DNA of 64,000 bases from Streptomyces sp. NBC_01233. Lineage in GTDB: Bacteria; Actinomycetota; Actinomycetes; Streptomycetales; Streptomycetaceae. The stretch's first letter is position 1. Each line of letters begins with the position of its first letter. The notes beneath the pieces are model-generated. The model saw only the letters and a list, made by a program, of their open reading frames with translations, was not told the DNA's origin and did no database searches. The translations under genes and the position numbers were made by a program. Where the stretch lies: contig NZ_CP108514.1 in NCBI RefSeq assembly GCF_035989305.1, positions 310,001 to 374,000 on the forward strand, read 5' to 3'. Shown here piece by piece: positions 10,298-17,763 of the stretch.

Positions 10298-10735
10298 ATG
10301 AGCCGAGACGACAGCGACGAGGCGTACGTGGTCGACCTGTGCAACCGGGTCCTGGGCGCGACGGCCCTCACCCAGCACAGGTTCGACTGGCTGCTCGGCG
10401 ATCCCGGGGCGGGCGGTCGGCGGGCCAGGCTGCCGGTCGACGCGTACTGGCCCGGCCACCGGCTGGTGCTGGAGTACCGGGAGCGCCAGCACGACGAGCC
10501 GACCCCGTTCTTCGACAAGCCCCACAGGATGACGGTCAGCGGAGTCCACCGCGGCGAGCAGCGCGCCCGCTACGACGGCTACCGCGACGCGCAGATCCCG
10601 GCCCACGGCCTGCGGCTCGTGGTCGTCCGCCCGGCCGACCTCGCCGCCGACGGCCGGGGCCGCCTGCGCCGGACCCCGGAGACCGACCTGGAGATCCTCC
10701 GCGGCCTGCTCACGGAGGCGGCGGCGGGCCGCTAG
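10298..10735 (+). CDS. Putative PD-(D/E)XK nuclease-like protein
   Basis: 145 residues from ATG 10298 (MSRDDSDEAY), chosen because the upstream extension is low-complexity. The core VDAYWPGHRLVLEYRERQH followed by ARYDGYRDAQIPAHGLRLVVV fits the D-x(n)-E-x-R/K layout of small restriction-endonuclease-fold proteins (DUF559/VSR-like). The final YRDxxIPxxGLxLVVV is typical of that group. Whether it cuts DNA is unknown. Its stop shares the bases CTAG with the stop of the convergent GNAT gene. Confidence 0.5.
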   Translation: MSRDDSDEAYVVDLCNRVLGATALTQHRFDWLLGDPGAGGRRARLPVDAYWPGHRLVLEYRERQHDEPTPFFDKPHRMTVSGVHRGEQRARYDGYRDAQIPAHGLRLVVVRPADLAADGRGRLRRTPETDLEILRGLLTEAAAGR

Positions 10736-11268
10736 AGGCTGATCCAGTAGCGCCGCTTGGGGCCGATGAGGGTGTCGCGGACGTCTTCCAGCACACCGCC
10801 GTTGGCCTCGATCGTGCGGATCGACGCCTCGTTGCCGGGGTCGCACGTCAGCAGTACCCGGTCCATCCCCAGCAGGCGGGCCTCGTGCCGGACGGCCGCG
10901 AGGGCCCAGGTGGCCAGTCCTCGGCGGCGGGCCGAGGGGCGGACGCTGTAGCCGATGTGGCCGCCCGCGTCGAGCAGGAAGCCGTTCAGGTAGTGGCGCA
11001 GGTCTATGGCGCCGAGATAGGTGTCGCCCTCGGCGATCCACCAGTACGTGGCGTGCACACGGCCGTGCTCGACCGGCAGCGTGCGGTCCGCGTACCGGTG
11101 CAGCCGGTCCACCCAGGCCGCGAAGCCCTCCGGGCTGTCCACCTCGTCGTCGGAGCCGAGCCCGGCGCCGTCCGTGTGGGCGTCGGGGCCCGCTTCCAGC
11201 TGAGCGGCGAGCCAGGAGCTGTGCAGGCGCGGGGTGGGGGTGATGAGCTCTGGCATACCTCGGACCAT
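10732..11268 (-). CDS. GNAT family N-acetyltransferase
   Basis: 178 residues. The acetyl-CoA binding signature is visible in IGYSVRPSARRRGLATWALA (motif A, RxxGxA-type loop), followed by VLLTCDPGNEASIRTIEANGG and the C-terminal strand RYWISL. The preceding WWIAEGDTYLGAIDLRHYLN forms the central sheet. Acceptor unknown. ATG 11268 is used; ATG 11256 (MPELITP) is an equally plausible start. The stop overlaps that of the convergent nuclease-like gene. Confidence 0.85.
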   Translation of the reverse strand: MVRGMPELITPTPRLHSSWLAAQLEAGPDAHTDGAGLGSDDEVDSPEGFAAWVDRLHRYADRTLPVEHGRVHATYWWIAEGDTYLGAIDLRHYLNGFLLDAGGHIGYSVRPSARRRGLATWALAAVRHEARLLGMDRVLLTCDPGNEASIRTIEANGGVLEDVRDTLIGPKRRYWISL

Positions 11269-11314
11269 AACAGTCGGATCATCCGACCCGGTCCGGTGCT
11301 GCCGGGGGCGAACC

Positions 11315-12562
11315 TCAGCTGGACGGGGATGCGGGCGGCTTGGATGCCGGCGGCTTATGGCCGGGGTACACGTGGTCCGGCGTCACGATGCTGGTGATCG
11401 CCTCGCCGAAGAGGGTGCTGGGCTCCTGGCCGTCGTGCAGGATGTCGGTGTTGAGGATGACGACCAGGGTCGCCTGCTCCTGCGGCAGGTAGACGCCCAG
11501 GCTCTCGTAGCCGGGGAGCGAGCCGTTGTGACCGATCCAGCCCTGGACGTTGAAGAGGCCCAGCCCGTAGCCGGCGCCGGGAATGCCGACCGAGGTGGTC
11601 TTCAGGCGCTGGGCCTGTGTCGCGGGCGTCAGCAGCGTGCCCGTGGCGAGGGTCCGTGCCCAGCTGCGCAGGTTCTGGAGGTCGGAGATCATCGCGCCCG
11701 CGGCCCAGGCCCAGGACGGGTCCCAGTCGGTCGAGACCTCGACCTTGCCGGAGGCCGTCTGGTTCGTGTAGCCCTGCGCGTGCGGTGCGGGGAACTCCGC
11801 GCCGGTCGGGAAGAACGTGCGGCGCAGTCCGGCCGGCTCCACGACGTCCCGGTCGATGACGTCCTCGAGCGGCCTGCCGGTGACCTTCTCGATCAGCAGA
11901 CCGAGCAGGATCAGGTTGGTGTTGGAGTACTGGAACTGTGCGTTCGGCTCGAACTGGACCGGGTGCTTGAAGGAGTAGTCCAGCAACTGCTGTGGCGAGA
12001 AGCGGCGATCGGGGTCGGTGGTGAACGCCTTGTCGAAGTCCGCGTCCTCGCTGTAGTTGAAGAGCCCGCTGCGCATGCCGGCCAGCTCGCGCAGGGTGAT
12101 GCGGTCCCCGTTCGGTACGCCGTCGATGTAGTCGCCGATCGGGTCGTCCAGGCCGACCTTGCCCTGGTCGACCAGCTGGAGGAGGGCGGTGACCGTGAAC
12201 GTCTTGGTCTGGCTGCCGATGCGGGTGTTGAAGTCGGTCCGCATGGGTGCGCCGGTCGCCTTGTCCGCCACGCCGAAGGCCTTCACGTAACTGCCCTTGC
12301 CGGGTGCCCACAGCCCCACGATCACGCCCGGCACCCGGGCCTCGTCCATGACCTTGCGCACGGCGGCGTCGAGTTGGGCCGCGACGGCGGGGGTGAGCTC
12401 CGGGAAGCCGCCCTCGGCGTCCGGGGTGGGGGCGGCGGGGACGGACCGGATCGGAGCGGGCGTGCCGTACGCGGAGCCCGCGACGGCCGGGGCGACGAGC
12501 AGGCCCGCTGCGGCGGCGGCCACGCAGGCCCGGCGGAACCGTATGTGCGTCGGAGTCACCAC
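11315..12562 (-). CDS. Secreted serine hydrolase, class C beta-lactamase/D-Ala-D-Ala carboxypeptidase family
   Basis: 415 residues. Signal peptide in the first 33 (IRFRRACVAAAAAGLLVAP, then AGSAYG). The catalytic SxxK is SQTK in RIGSQTKTFTVTAL, the YxN motif is YSN in QFQYSNTNLILLG, and the third box is HNG in GWIGHNGSLPGYES. The layout matches Streptomyces R61-type D,D-peptidases and esterases of family S12. It ends in a Pro/Ala/Ser linker (KPPASKPPASPSS), perhaps a wall-associated tail. A D-alanyl peptide or ester substrate is inferred. Confidence 0.88.
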   Translation of the reverse strand: MVTPTHIRFRRACVAAAAAGLLVAPAVAGSAYGTPAPIRSVPAAPTPDAEGGFPELTPAVAAQLDAAVRKVMDEARVPGVIVGLWAPGKGSYVKAFGVADKATGAPMRTDFNTRIGSQTKTFTVTALLQLVDQGKVGLDDPIGDYIDGVPNGDRITLRELAGMRSGLFNYSEDADFDKAFTTDPDRRFSPQQLLDYSFKHPVQFEPNAQFQYSNTNLILLGLLIEKVTGRPLEDVIDRDVVEPAGLRRTFFPTGAEFPAPHAQGYTNQTASGKVEVSTDWDPSWAWAAGAMISDLQNLRSWARTLATGTLLTPATQAQRLKTTSVGIPGAGYGLGLFNVQGWIGHNGSLPGYESLGVYLPQEQATLVVILNTDILHDGQEPSTLFGEAITSIVTPDHVYPGHKPPASKPPASPSS

Positions 12563-12647
12563 AGGCCTCCTGCCGTACGGGGGTCAGGGCACAGCAATCA
12601 CGATCAGCCTAGGCTCGTGGCGGCCGTGCCGCGAGGCGAGCGGTCCG

Positions 12648-14735
12648 CTACTGCAGGGGCCTCGCGCGGGCGATGACCAGGGCGACGTCGTCGTGGTCGT
12701 CCGGCCGGCGCAGGGAGTCCAGGAGCCGGTCACAGGTCTCCTCCAGCGGGCGGCCGGTGTCGGCGAGCAGGGCCAGGAGGAGGTCGAGGCGTTCGTCGAT
12801 GGGCTGGTCGCGGGTCTCGACCAGGCCGTCGGTGTAGAGGACGAGTTGGTCGCCGGGCTCCATGGCCACGGTGGTGGCCTCGAAGGGGATGCCGCCCACG
12901 CCCAGGGGTGCGCCGGTGGGCAGGTCGAGGAGTTCCGGGGTGCGGCCGGCGCGGATGAGGACGGGCGGCAGGTGTCCGGCGACGGCCACGCGGCACTGGG
13001 CCCGGTGCGGGTCGTAGACGACGTAGACGCAGGTGGCGATGGTCTCTTCGAGGGCGGCGGTGGTGCGGTCGAGCTGTTGGAGCACCTGGGGCGGGTCGAG
13101 GGCGAGTTCGGCGAGGGTGCGGGTCGCGGTGCGCAGTTGTCCCATGCTGGCGGCGGCGTTGATGCCGCTGCCCATGACGTCGCCGATCACGAGGACGGTG
13201 GTGTCGTCCGCGCCGGCGATGGCGTCGAACCAGTCGCCGCCGATCTCGCTGCTGGCGGCGGCGGGCCGGTACCGGGAGGCGACTTCCAGGCCGGGTGTGG
13301 GCGGTGGGTGGTGCGGGAGGAGGTGGTGCTGGAGGGCGAGCGCGGTGTGGTGTGCGTTGCGGTACCAGCGGGCGTTGTCGATGCACACGGCGGCGCGGGC
13401 CGCCAGTTCGCCGGCCAGCACGATGTCGTCGTCGTTGAAGGGCAGCGGGTTGCGGGTGCGCTTGAGGTCGAGGGCGCCGAGGACCTCACCGCGGGCGATG
13501 AGCGGCACGGCCAGGTACGAGCGCAGGCCGGCGCGGGTCAGGAGGGTGGCGGCGGTGCTGTCGCGGGCGATGCGCGAGATGTCCTGGGCGTGCACGTGGG
13601 CCACCAGCACCGGGTGGCCGGTCGTCACGGACTGGGTGACCAGCCGGTCCGCGGCGTACGCGGCGATGTCGCCCGGCGGGTCCGCGGCGCGGACGGCCTC
13701 GCTGGGGAAGGCGGACGCGACGGCCAGGGCACGGAACACGGCGGACTCGTGGGCGGACGACCGCAGGGTCGGCCGGCCTTCGAGGACGGAGTCGAGGATG
13801 TCGACGGCGGCGATGTCGGCGAGCTCGGGCACGACGACGTCGGCGAGCTCGCGGGCGGTCTGGTCCAGGTCGAGGGTGGTGCCGATGCGGACGGTGGCGT
13901 CCGCGATCAGGGCGAGGCGCCGGCGGCTGCGGGCGATCTCCAGGGCCGCCTGGTGACTCTGGGTGACGTCCACCACGGAAGTGGCCAGGCCGAGGACCCG
14001 TCCGGTGGCGTCCTCCAGCCTGTAGTACGACACCGACCAGGCGTGTTCGGTGCGCTCCCCGCCGTGGGTCCGGCCGGCCGTGAACTGTTCGAGCAGCGGG
14101 GTACCGGTCGCCAGGACCTGGCGCATGGCCGACTCGGCGGCCTCCGCGTCGTCGAGGAAGGACAGGGCTTCGCGGACGCCCCGGCCGATGTGCTGGGCGG
14201 CGGGCAGCCCGTTGATCCGCTCCAGGGTCGGGTTGACCAGGACATAGCGCAGCTCCGTGTCCAGGACCGCGAGCCCGATCGGGGACTGGGCCACCAGGCG
14301 CGCGGAGAGGGCGAGGTCCCGCTCCAGCTGCCGCAGCCGTGTACGGTCCGTCGCGATGCCGAGGGCGTACGGCTCGCCGTGCTCGTCGAGCAGCCGCATG
14401 TTGCGGAATTCCACCAGACGCGTGCCGCCGTCCTTGTGGTGCACCGGGAAGGCACCTGCCCAGTCCCCCGCGCCGCCCATGACGCGTGCGAAGAGCTCGG
14501 TGACCAGACCGACGTGCTCCTTGGAGGCCAGCAGCTGGGCGGCAGGGCGGCCGAGCGCCTCCTCGGCCGACCAGCCGAACAGCTGCTCGGCCTGGGGGCT
14601 CCACAGGGCGACCCGTCCTTCGGCGTCGAGGACGACCGCCGCGACGTTCAGGACGTCGAGCAGCCCGCTGGGCGGGGCGACCCCGACCTCGGCCCGCCCG
14701 GTCCCACCGGCCCCCAACCCGTCGATCGAACCCAT
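12648..14735 (-). CDS. PAS-PAS-GAF-SpoIIE phosphatase (PP2C regulator)
   Basis: 695 residues, soluble. PAS 1 at about 25-135 (VVLDAEGRVALWSPQAEQLFG), PAS 2 at about 145-265 (SPIGLAVLDTELRYVLVNPTL), a GAF domain at about 280-445 (ADIAAVDILDSVLEG up to LAARAAVCIDNARWY), then a SpoIIE/PP2C domain from about 465 (SSEIGGDWFDAI, VIGDVMGSGINAAA, GDQLVLYTDGLVE, DDVALVIAR). The metal-binding Asp residues (GGDWFD, GDVMGSG, YTDGLVE, DDVAL) are all present, so phosphatase activity is likely. Such proteins in Streptomyces dephosphorylate anti-sigma-factor antagonists. Partner genes are not nearby. Signals sensed by the PAS/GAF units are unknown. Confidence 0.92.
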   Translation of the reverse strand: MGSIDGLGAGGTGRAEVGVAPPSGLLDVLNVAAVVLDAEGRVALWSPQAEQLFGWSAEEALGRPAAQLLASKEHVGLVTELFARVMGGAGDWAGAFPVHHKDGGTRLVEFRNMRLLDEHGEPYALGIATDRTRLRQLERDLALSARLVAQSPIGLAVLDTELRYVLVNPTLERINGLPAAQHIGRGVREALSFLDDAEAAESAMRQVLATGTPLLEQFTAGRTHGGERTEHAWSVSYYRLEDATGRVLGLATSVVDVTQSHQAALEIARSRRRLALIADATVRIGTTLDLDQTARELADVVVPELADIAAVDILDSVLEGRPTLRSSAHESAVFRALAVASAFPSEAVRAADPPGDIAAYAADRLVTQSVTTGHPVLVAHVHAQDISRIARDSTAATLLTRAGLRSYLAVPLIARGEVLGALDLKRTRNPLPFNDDDIVLAGELAARAAVCIDNARWYRNAHHTALALQHHLLPHHPPPTPGLEVASRYRPAAASSEIGGDWFDAIAGADDTTVLVIGDVMGSGINAAASMGQLRTATRTLAELALDPPQVLQQLDRTTAALEETIATCVYVVYDPHRAQCRVAVAGHLPPVLIRAGRTPELLDLPTGAPLGVGGIPFEATTVAMEPGDQLVLYTDGLVETRDQPIDERLDLLLALLADTGRPLEETCDRLLDSLRRPDDHDDVALVIARARPLQ

Positions 14736-14912
14736 CGGGGACGCTCCCTTCCGGCCCTCGGCCCGCCGCCCACCCGCCCAGCGGCGGCCCGGGGCGCACG
14801 GCTACCTCTCATCGTGCCCCGGAACCCTCCCGGCAGCGTCCGGAGCGCCGCCCTTCCGGGTGGCGGTCAGCTGACCGGATCGGTTCACTCAGCGGGCGCA
14901 TCTGCGATTCAC

Positions 14913-14942
14913 CGCGGTCCGGGCGCCGGCGCCCGGACCGCG
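14913..14942. promoter_or_regulatory. Perfect 30-bp palindrome before the YciO-type gene
   Basis: CGCGGTCCGGGCGCC followed at once by its complement, ending 12 bases before ATG 14955. It could be an operator, a translation-modulating hairpin, or a terminator for upstream transcription. No ribosome binding site is visible between it and the start. Confidence 0.6.
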
Positions 14943-14954
14943 TAGGCTCGGCGG

Positions 14955-15575
14955 ATGGCGAAATACTTCGACGTGCACCCCGAGAATCCTCAGCGTCGCA
15001 CGATCGGCAACGTGGCCGACATCATCCGCTCCGGCGCGCTCATCGCGTACCCGACAGACTCCTGCTTCGCGCTGGGATGCCAGCTCGGCAACCGTGACGG
15101 CATCAGCCGGATCCGGTCGATCCGGAACCTCGACGACCGTCACCACTTCACCCTGGTGTGCCAGAACTTCGCGCAGATGGGCCGGTTCGTCCAGATCGAC
15201 AACGACGTGTTCCGCGCGATCAAGGCGGCGACACCCGGCAGTTACACCTTCATCCTCCCCGCGACGTCGGAGGTGCCGCGCCAGCTGCTGCACCCGAAGA
15301 AGAAGACGGTCGGAGTCCGGATTCCCGACCACGTCGTCACGCAGGCCCTGCTCGACGAGCTCGGTGAGCCGCTGCTCTCCAGCACCCTGCTGCTGCCCGA
15401 CGAGGACGAGCCGATGACGCAGGGCTGGGAGATCAAGGAGCGGCTCGACCACGAGGTGGACGCCGTGCTGGACTCGGGCGACTGCGGCACCGAGCCGACC
15501 ACGGTCATCGACTTCTCCGGCGGCGAGGCCGAGATCGTGCGGCGGGGCGCCGGCGACACGGCACGGTTCGAGTAG
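14955..15575 (+). CDS. YciO/YrdC/Sua5-domain protein
   Basis: 206 residues, YciO-like. It begins AKYFDVHPENPQRRTIGNVA, then GALIAYPTDSCFALGCQL (the YrdC nucleotide-binding loop), KAATPGSYTFILPAT, KKKTVGVRIPDH and LGEPLLSSTLLLP. YrdC/Sua5 proteins form threonylcarbamoyl-AMP for t6A tRNA modification; the YciO branch conserves the fold but its role is less certain. Its length matches YciO and it lacks the C-terminal Sua5 domain. The first codons follow the 30-bp palindrome directly. Confidence 0.87.
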   Translation: MAKYFDVHPENPQRRTIGNVADIIRSGALIAYPTDSCFALGCQLGNRDGISRIRSIRNLDDRHHFTLVCQNFAQMGRFVQIDNDVFRAIKAATPGSYTFILPATSEVPRQLLHPKKKTVGVRIPDHVVTQALLDELGEPLLSSTLLLPDEDEPMTQGWEIKERLDHEVDAVLDSGDCGTEPTTVIDFSGGEAEIVRRGAGDTARFE

Positions 15576-15594
15576 CCGCGCCGGGGCCGGGCGC

Positions 15595-17757
15595 TCACGA
15601 GGAGGGGCGCACGTCCGCGTGGAGGCCGAGGTACCGGTACCTGCCGGATTCGGCCTGGTAGAGGTGGGCGGTACGGCCCCGGGTCAGCACGTGTGTGTTG
15701 GCGTCGAAGGCCAGCTGCTTGGCCAGGCCCTCGTGGGCCGTCCGGAAGACCCGGCGGGTCACGCCCGCACGGTCCCGCCCCTCCTCGCCCAGGCCGGTCA
15801 GGGCCGCGGCCAGCAGGCCCACGGCGTCGTACGCCTCGGTGGCCCATCGGGCGGGCGGCTGCCCGTACGCGGCGCGGTGGGCGGCGACGAACTCGGCGGC
15901 TGCGGGCACGGCCTGGGGGTCGGTGAAGAAGGTGCCGAACAGCCAGCCCTCGGCCGCCGGACCGGCGTCCGCGAGGAAGGCGGGCTCCATGATGTGCTGG
16001 AGGCCCATCCGCGGGCCTTGGAATCCGGCGTCGGCCAAGGCACGGGCCATCCCGGCCGCGCGCTGCGGTGAGGTCCCGGCGAAGACGACGGCCTCGGCCC
16101 TCGCCTCGGTCAGCGCGCGTGCGGCGCCCGCGAAGTCGGAGCTGCCCACCGGAATCCGGTGGACGCTGACGGTGCCACCCGAGGGCGGGGACTGCTGCAG
16201 GGTACGCACGAGCGGCCACGTGGGTTCCCCGCCTTCGGCGTCCTCCACCAGGCCCGTGCGGCGGACGGGCCGTACGCGGCTGAGGTAGTCGATCACCGGG
16301 AGGGCGAACTGGTCGCCGGCCGGGCGGGTGGCGCACACGGTGCGCCATGCCGGCTGGGACAGGGCGGTCTCGGGGCTGTCGACCGACACCAGCAGCAGGG
16401 CCAGATCGGCCGTGCCGCACGCGGTGGCCAACTCGGGCACGGCCGCGTCCCAGGTGGGGCCGGTGAGTGCGACCACCGCGGGGTCGGCGGCCAGCTCCTT
16501 GACCACTTGCGCGGCGCGCGTTGCGTCCCCGCCGTCGTCGGCGACGCGCAGGACCAGCCGGAACGCGGCGTCCTTGCGGCTGTTGTGCCGCTCCACGGCC
16601 AGTTTCATGCCGCGCTCGTGGGCCTGGCCGGTCTCCTTCCCGGGTCCGGTCAGGTCGGCCTGGAGGGCAAAGGTGAGGGTGGCGAGTTCGCGGGCGGGCG
16701 TCGTGGTCGTGCCACGGGCCCGCCGGCGGGTGGCGAACCAGGCGGTGGGCGCGCCGACGGCGGCCAGGCCCGCGCCGGCCGCGAGCAGCCGCCTGCGCGT
16801 GAGGCCCCTTGCCGGCGTCTGCGGCGCGTCGATGCGGGTCGGCTCCGGGGCGGGCAGGTCCAGGGCCCTGGTGGACCGTTCGGCTATGAGGCGGGACAGC
16901 GCGGGCGGCAGCCAGTCCTCGGCGTGCGCCCCGGAAGGGTCGTCGCCGGAGCGGTCGTCGCCGAGTACGGCGCTCAGCTGGGCCGGGGTCGGCCGGGCGG
17001 CCGGGTCCTTCGCCAGGCAGGCCAGTACCGGTTCGAGCAACTCCGCGGGAAGACCGGTGAGTTCGGGCTCGTCGTGGACCGTACGGTAGACCACGGCGGC
17101 CGCGTGCCCGCCGCCGAACGGCCCGTGCCCGGTCGCCGCGTACGCCAGGACGCAGCCGAGGGAGAACACATCGCTCGGGGCGCCCGCCGCGGCGCCGTCC
17201 GTCCGGGCCTGTTCCGGCGCCAGGTAGCCGGGCGTGCCGATGACGGCGTCCACGGCCGTCAGCGTGGCGGCCCCCTCGGCGCGTGCGATACCGAAGTCGA
17301 TCAGCCGGGGCCCGTCCGGGGCGAGGAGGATGTTGCCCGGTTTGACGTCCCGGTGGACCAGCCCGGCGGCGTGCACCTGCGCGAGCGCCTCGGCGAGCCG
17401 CGCGCCCAGGGTCCTTACGGCCCGGACGGGCAGCGGACCGTACCCTCCCACCGCCTCGGACAGGGCGGGTCCGGGGACGAACGGGGTGGCGAGCCACGGC
17501 TCGCGGGCCTCCGCGTCGGCGGCGACCACCGGGACCACCCAGCGCCCGGTCAGCTGCCCGGCGGCCTCCACCTCGCGACGGAAGCGGAGGCGGAAGTCCG
17601 GGTTGGAGGCGTGGTCGGCGCGGATGACCTTGACCGCCACCAAGGTGCCCGCGGCGGAGCGGGCGAGGTACACCGTGCCCATGCCGCCCGAACCGAGGCG
17701 CCCCAGCAGCCGGTTGCCGCCGATCGCGGCCGGATCGGCCGGGGTGAGGGGGCGCAT
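15595..17757 (-). CDS. Ser/Thr protein kinase fused to an extracellular substrate-binding domain (second copy)
   Basis: 720 residues. Kinase domain at about 12-275: GRLGSGGMGTVYLA, AVKVI (Lys), LVHRDVKPGNILL and LIDFGIAR, all catalytic residues present. A single hydrophobic segment follows an Arg-rich T320-RRRLLAAGAGLAAVG. The remaining 350 residues form a type 1 periplasmic-binding fold of the branched-chain amino acid (LivJ) class: FALQADLTGPGKETGQAHERG, VVALTGPTWDAAVP, AEAVVFAGTSPQ and RWATEAYDAVGLL. Expected topology is kinase inside and sensor outside. It starts 6 bases after the stop of its paralogue, so they form an operon. The ligand and targets are unknown. Confidence 0.92.
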   Translation of the reverse strand: MRPLTPADPAAIGGNRLLGRLGSGGMGTVYLARSAAGTLVAVKVIRADHASNPDFRLRFRREVEAAGQLTGRWVVPVVAADAEAREPWLATPFVPGPALSEAVGGYGPLPVRAVRTLGARLAEALAQVHAAGLVHRDVKPGNILLAPDGPRLIDFGIARAEGAATLTAVDAVIGTPGYLAPEQARTDGAAAGAPSDVFSLGCVLAYAATGHGPFGGGHAAAVVYRTVHDEPELTGLPAELLEPVLACLAKDPAARPTPAQLSAVLGDDRSGDDPSGAHAEDWLPPALSRLIAERSTRALDLPAPEPTRIDAPQTPARGLTRRRLLAAGAGLAAVGAPTAWFATRRRARGTTTTPARELATLTFALQADLTGPGKETGQAHERGMKLAVERHNSRKDAAFRLVLRVADDGGDATRAAQVVKELAADPAVVALTGPTWDAAVPELATACGTADLALLLVSVDSPETALSQPAWRTVCATRPAGDQFALPVIDYLSRVRPVRRTGLVEDAEGGEPTWPLVRTLQQSPPSGGTVSVHRIPVGSSDFAGAARALTEARAEAVVFAGTSPQRAAGMARALADAGFQGPRMGLQHIMEPAFLADAGPAAEGWLFGTFFTDPQAVPAAAEFVAAHRAAYGQPPARWATEAYDAVGLLAAALTGLGEEGRDRAGVTRRVFRTAHEGLAKQLAFDANTHVLTRGRTAHLYQAESGRYRYLGLHADVRPSS

Positions 17758-17763
17758 CCGCCG

